This document shows, piece after piece, positions 37,390 to 40,207 of a stretch of DNA of 40,207 bases. Each line of letters opens with the position of its first letter. Positions within the stretch are counted from its first letter, which is position 1. The DNA comes from a virus. The position numbers and the translations under genes were made by a program. Where the stretch lies: the IMG/VR virus record IMGVR_UViG_3300036857_000341, positions 1 to 40,207 of that record; one strand, given 5' to 3'. The notes under the pieces are model-generated. The model made no database searches. It was not told the origin of the DNA and saw only the letters and a list, made by a program, of their open reading frames with translations.

Positions 37390-38460
37390 ATGGTCATGGA
37401 CGCCGTAGCCTACGTTTCGCGCGAGCAGGTGAAGCGACTGCTTGATGTGAAGGCCACCGCGTTGATCGATGATCAGGTCGATGACGCGATTCTTTCGGCA
37501 TCCGAGACCATTCACGGCAAGCTGTTGCGGAGGTTCCATCCCTGGCAGGGATCCCAGGTTTGGGACTGGCCCAACTGGCAGTACGCCGACGCCTGGCAGC
37601 TCTGGCTGGACGACCGGGAAGCGGTCAGCCTCACCGAGGTTGTCACCGGCACTCAGACGCTCGAGCCCAGCGCCTATTTCCTGGCCAACGCCGGCAACGT
37701 CTCCGGACCGCCGTACAACACCCTGAATCTGGACCAGGCCCACAGCGCGGCATTCAGCCCCGGCGCCAGTTGGCAACGCGCGGTGTCCATCACCGGCACG
37801 TTCTACCACCCGTTCACCGCGAAGCCGGCCGGCGCGCTGGCCGCGGGTGCCGGATTGGACGCGAGCCAGACCACGGCCACCGTGACCAACGGCAGCGTGT
37901 TCACCGGCGTCCGGACGTTGGATCTCCTGATGATCGACAGCGAGATGCTGCTGGTTACAGAACGTAGCTCAGTCGATACGGGCCAGACCTCGAACTCGCT
38001 GACTGCGGCCAAGAACGACCACCTGATCACCGTGGTAGACGGCACGGCGTTCGCTGCGGGAGAGACGATAACGCTCGACGCTGAGACCATGCTGGTTACG
38101 CGCGTGGTCGGCGACACCCTGGTGGTGGACCGCGCGGCTGACGGGTCCACGCTGGCCGCGCACAACGCTGCCACGCCGGTCTACGCCGACCGCGCGCTGA
38201 CGCTCCAGCGCGGTGTCCTGGGCTCCACAGCGGCCACCCACGCGGCCGGCGCGGTCATCGCTCGGCATCAGCCCCCGGCGCTGATCTCCAGCCTCGCGCG
38301 CGCCCTGGCTGTCCAGGAGCTGCTGCAGCAGGGATCCGGCTACGCCATGACGACCGGCAGTGGGGACAACGAACGGGAGGCCACCGGCAAGGCCATCGGG
38401 CAGCTGTGGATGTCGGCCTGCGCAGCGTACGCGCGCGGCCCGCGGGTGAGGGCAGTCTGA
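37390..38460 (+). CDS. Head-tail adaptor with inserted repeat domain
   Basis: A 356-residue protein. Start ATG 37390 or 37396 (MDAVAYVSREQVKRLLDVKA). The first 60 residues resemble gp6/gp15-type head-tail adaptors (ISxEQ... then DDQVDDAILSASETIHGKLL). The end (ALISSLARALAVQELLQQGS) is helical like the adaptor C-terminus. Between them are repeated beta units: IDSEMLLVT (about 182) and LDAETMLVT (about 230), and DRAADGSTLAAHNAATPV (about 247) and QRGVLGSTAATHAAGAVI (about 273). Simple adaptors are near 100-120 residues, so this one carries a large insertion, possibly exposed at the neck. Confidence 0.82.
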   Translation: MVMDAVAYVSREQVKRLLDVKATALIDDQVDDAILSASETIHGKLLRRFHPWQGSQVWDWPNWQYADAWQLWLDDREAVSLTEVVTGTQTLEPSAYFLANAGNVSGPPYNTLNLDQAHSAAFSPGASWQRAVSITGTFYHPFTAKPAGALAAGAGLDASQTTATVTNGSVFTGVRTLDLLMIDSEMLLVTERSSVDTGQTSNSLTAAKNDHLITVVDGTAFAAGETITLDAETMLVTRVVGDTLVVDRAADGSTLAAHNAATPVYADRALTLQRGVLGSTAATHAAGAVIARHQPPALISSLARALAVQELLQQGSGYAMTTGSGDNEREATGKAIGQLWMSACAAYARGPRVRAV

Positions 38461-38858
38461 TGGCCGGCATGATCGACTACAGCATCCGGCCGCGTGGTCC
38501 GCTGTTCGACGGCCGGCTGGCCCGCGTGGTACGCCCGGCGCTGGATGGCGCGGCGCACGACGTGGCGCGGCACGGGCAGGACATCGTATGGCTGTTGGGC
38601 CACCGGACGTTCAAGACATGGACCAACACATGGGGTGGCAGCCTGGTTACCGAACGCCGGGCGGACGATTGGGTAACCCACGACAACGTGATCTATGGTC
38701 CGTGGCTGGAGGGCGTTAGCAGCCGTAACGCCAGCACAAGGTTCAAAGGATACAGGACGTTCCGGCGCGCGCAACAGGAACTTGACGCCAAGACACCCAC
38801 GATTGTGGAAGCGTCGATCAAACGATCCGTGCTCGGTCGGCTGCTGGGTGGTGGATGA
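38460..38858 (+). CDS. Neck / head-tail connector protein (HK97 gp10-like)
   Basis: A 132-residue protein whose ATG overlaps the adaptor stop (TGATG). Basic and aromatic: YSIRPRGPLFDGRLARVVRP, TFKTWTNTWGGSLVTERRAD, and KGYRTFRRAQQELDAKTPTI. Size, pI and position between adaptor and tail terminator match minor-tail/neck proteins of the gp10 type that complete the head-tail joint. Confidence 0.78.
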   Translation: MAGMIDYSIRPRGPLFDGRLARVVRPALDGAAHDVARHGQDIVWLLGHRTFKTWTNTWGGSLVTERRADDWVTHDNVIYGPWLEGVSSRNASTRFKGYRTFRRAQQELDAKTPTIVEASIKRSVLGRLLGGG

Positions 38859-39322
38859 TGGCAAGCCAGCTCGGTGTCAGCGACATTCTGGACGCGGTGG
38901 AGTCCAAGGTGATGGCGCTGGGGTTGTTCGACTCGATCAACATGCATGAGCCCAAGTCCAGCCCGGGCCAGCAGGGTCATGCGGCTATCTGGGTGCAACG
39001 GCTTGGTCCGGCTCCTGGTGCCAGCGGGCTGGCCGCTACGGCAGGCCGGCTCGAGCTTCGGATTCGGCTCTACGGGTCCATGCTGTCCGAGCCCCAGGAT
39101 GAGATCGACCCGGACATGACGTACAAGGTTGACACCCTGCTGGCAGAGTTCTCAGGCGATTTCGATCTGGGAGCCAGGGTCCGCAACGTGGACTTGCTCG
39201 GTGCCTACGGTGAGCCGTTGGGCGCGCAGGCCGGCTACCTCAACCTGCAAAACTCGATGTTCCGGATTATGGACATCACGCTACCCCTTATCGTCAATGA
39301 CATCTGGAACCAGGAGGCATGA
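38855..39322 (+). CDS. Tail terminator protein
   Basis: A 155-residue protein overlapping its neighbours at both ends (ATGA-type). Begins ASQLGVSDILDAVESKVMAL, has a central strand HAAIWVQRLGPAP and then LELRIRLYGSMLSEPQDEID. It ends YLNLQNSMFRIMDITLPLIV. The helix-strand order and location directly before the tail-tube gene match tail terminator proteins, which cap the growing tube and join it to the head. Confidence 0.8.
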   Translation: MMASQLGVSDILDAVESKVMALGLFDSINMHEPKSSPGQQGHAAIWVQRLGPAPGASGLAATAGRLELRIRLYGSMLSEPQDEIDPDMTYKVDTLLAEFSGDFDLGARVRNVDLLGAYGEPLGAQAGYLNLQNSMFRIMDITLPLIVNDIWNQEA

Positions 39323-40083
39323 TGTCGAAGCAATCCGGGCTGGGGGACAATCTGTACGTCGGTGGGTACGACGTATCCGGGGACGTCATCTCGATTGGCC
39401 GGGTCGGGGGAAGTCAAGCCACGCTTGACACCACCGGGATCAAGCGTTCCGCCTACGAACGGATCGGTGGCGTACGCGACGGTGGTGTGGAAGCGGTGGC
39501 CTGGTGGAACCCCACCAACTCACCGGCCAGCCCGGATGATGCCGAGCACCAGGTTTTCCGTGGCCTGCCGACCGCGGACGTCATCCTGACCTACTGCCGG
39601 GGAACGACCCAGGGCAGTCCGGCCGGCAGCATCGTGGCCAAGCAGCTCAACTACGACGGCAGCCGGTCACAGGATGGCTCGTACACTTTCGCTGTGGCTG
39701 CGCAGGCCAACGGCTACGGGCTCGACTGGGGCAACCTGCTGACCGCGGGCAAGCGGACTGACACCACCGCCACCAGCCCGGCTACCGGGCTCGATCTGAC
39801 CACGGCGTCCACCGCGTTCGGCTGGCAGGCATTCCTCCACGTGTTTGCCTTCACCGGCACCAGCGTGACCGCGACCATCCAGGACAGCGCCGACAACTCC
39901 AGCTTTGCCAACCTGACCGGCGCGGCGTTCACCGCTGTTACGGCAGCGCCGGCCAGTCAGCGGCTGGAAGGTGGGCGTACGGCGACCGTACGCCGGTACA
40001 TCCGGGTCATCACCAGCGGTACGTTTTCCAACGCGGTGTTCGCCGTTGGGTTTACCCGCAACGATGTGGCTGTGAGGTTCTGA
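39322..40083 (+). CDS. Major tail (tube) protein
   Basis: A 253-residue protein. The ATG at 39322 (MSKQSGLGDNLYVGGYDVSG) is four bases from AGGAGG and forms TGATG with the preceding stop; an ATG at 39319 is also in frame. The tube fold is suggested by DVISIGRVGGSQATLDTTG, SAYERIGGVRDGGVEAVAWW and VAKQLNYDGSRSQDGSYTFA. From about residue 150 an additional beta-rich domain appears (AFLHVFAFTGTSVTATIQDS, RRYIRVITSGTFSNAVFAVG), probably decorating the tail surface. It is longer than, and related to, the second tube-like protein at 439. Confidence 0.88.
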   Translation: MSKQSGLGDNLYVGGYDVSGDVISIGRVGGSQATLDTTGIKRSAYERIGGVRDGGVEAVAWWNPTNSPASPDDAEHQVFRGLPTADVILTYCRGTTQGSPAGSIVAKQLNYDGSRSQDGSYTFAVAAQANGYGLDWGNLLTAGKRTDTTATSPATGLDLTTASTAFGWQAFLHVFAFTGTSVTATIQDSADNSSFANLTGAAFTAVTAAPASQRLEGGRTATVRRYIRVITSGTFSNAVFAVGFTRNDVAVRF

Positions 40084-40207
40084 TGACCCAGCCCTACCGG
40101 ATCATGCCCATCGGCCACCCCGCTGACTACCAGACGTTCCGGATGACCCGGCGTTCTGACACGTCGATTGTCCAAGCCTGTAAGGAAGCAGGATGTGAAC
40201 AGTGGGC
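40081..40207. repeat. Second copy of the 127-bp terminal overlap
   Basis: Identical to 1-127. When the circle is closed, one copy should be removed. Confidence 0.93.
40083..40207 (+). CDS. Truncated duplicate of the first gene (window edge)
   Basis: The first 41 codons of the 143-residue conserved hypothetical at 3-434, cut off by the window end. It is the same gene seen again through the circular overlap, not a second locus. Confidence 0.9.
   Translation, partial: MTQPYRIMPIGHPADYQTFRMTRRSDTSIVQACKEAGCEQW

Noticed and set aside
1-40207. CRISPR array
   Set aside because: No series of regularly spaced repeats was seen. The operator palindromes are isolated and each sits at a promoter; the Cas4-like nuclease has no cas neighbours.
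1-40207. Integrase, excisionase or attachment site
   Set aside because: No tyrosine recombinase (R-H-R-Y) or serine recombinase motif was seen in any supported gene, so I do not claim a temperate integrating lifestyle despite the repressor-like HTH gene.

Overview
The window is the genome of a GC-rich, tailed, long-tailed (siphovirus-type) bacteriophage, most likely of an actinomycete, with Streptomyces or a relative the best guess. The first 127 bases are repeated exactly as the last 127 (1-127 = 40081-40207), and the last gene before the repeat runs by a TGATG overlap into the first gene after it. The contig is therefore one complete turn of a circular map of about 40,080 bp, whether a circularly permuted or a cohesive-end genome. 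The host guess rests on high GC, GTG starts, dense start/stop overlaps, leaderless and extended -10 promoters, and gene families typical of streptomycete siphophages. No integrase, excisionase, ParA/ParB or tRNA was recognised.

Layout on the circle. (1) About 30.6 kb through 40.1 kb and on to 10.8 kb, all plus strand: small membrane protein, fused portal-MuF protein, ClpP-like protease, HK97-type capsid protein, small head proteins including one gene nested inside another, adaptor, neck and tail-terminator proteins, two related tail-tube proteins, tail assembly chaperones with a classic GGGAAAA -1 frameshift, tape measure, large tail fibre/lectin-like protein, small membrane proteins, GH25 endolysin and holin. 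(2) 10.9-15.5 kb, all minus strand: an accessory block of many very small genes (C5-cytosine methyltransferase, several Cys-pair mini-proteins, an exported six-cysteine protein) and a probable structured non-coding RNA of about 218 nt. (3) 15.7-30.1 kb, plus strand: a leaderless HTH regulator, Cas4/RecB-like nuclease, a candidate ssDNA-binding protein, SNF2-type helicase, RuvC-like resolvase, Dam-like methyltransferase, a 1,626-residue protein fusing primase-polymerase, SF3 helicase and family A DNA polymerase, then the terminase subunits. (4) 30.1-30.6 kb: a 500-nt stretch without a conventional gene, rich in hairpins and holding a chain of coupled micro-ORFs.

Five promoters around the accessory and early regions share one design. 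A palindrome of the form TGTTG-N8-CAACA (sometimes degenerate) supplies the -35 TTG and fills the spacer, and a TAAGGT-like -10 lies 17-18 bp away. This points to a shared repressor or activator; the leaderless HTH protein at 15671 is the natural candidate. Other striking items are a perfect match to the chromosomal parS consensus inside the helicase gene although the phage has no ParB, the three-in-one replication enzyme with compositionally odd linkers, and the overprinted zinc-ribbon gene at 36876. All functions are read from sequence by eye; no database search was run.
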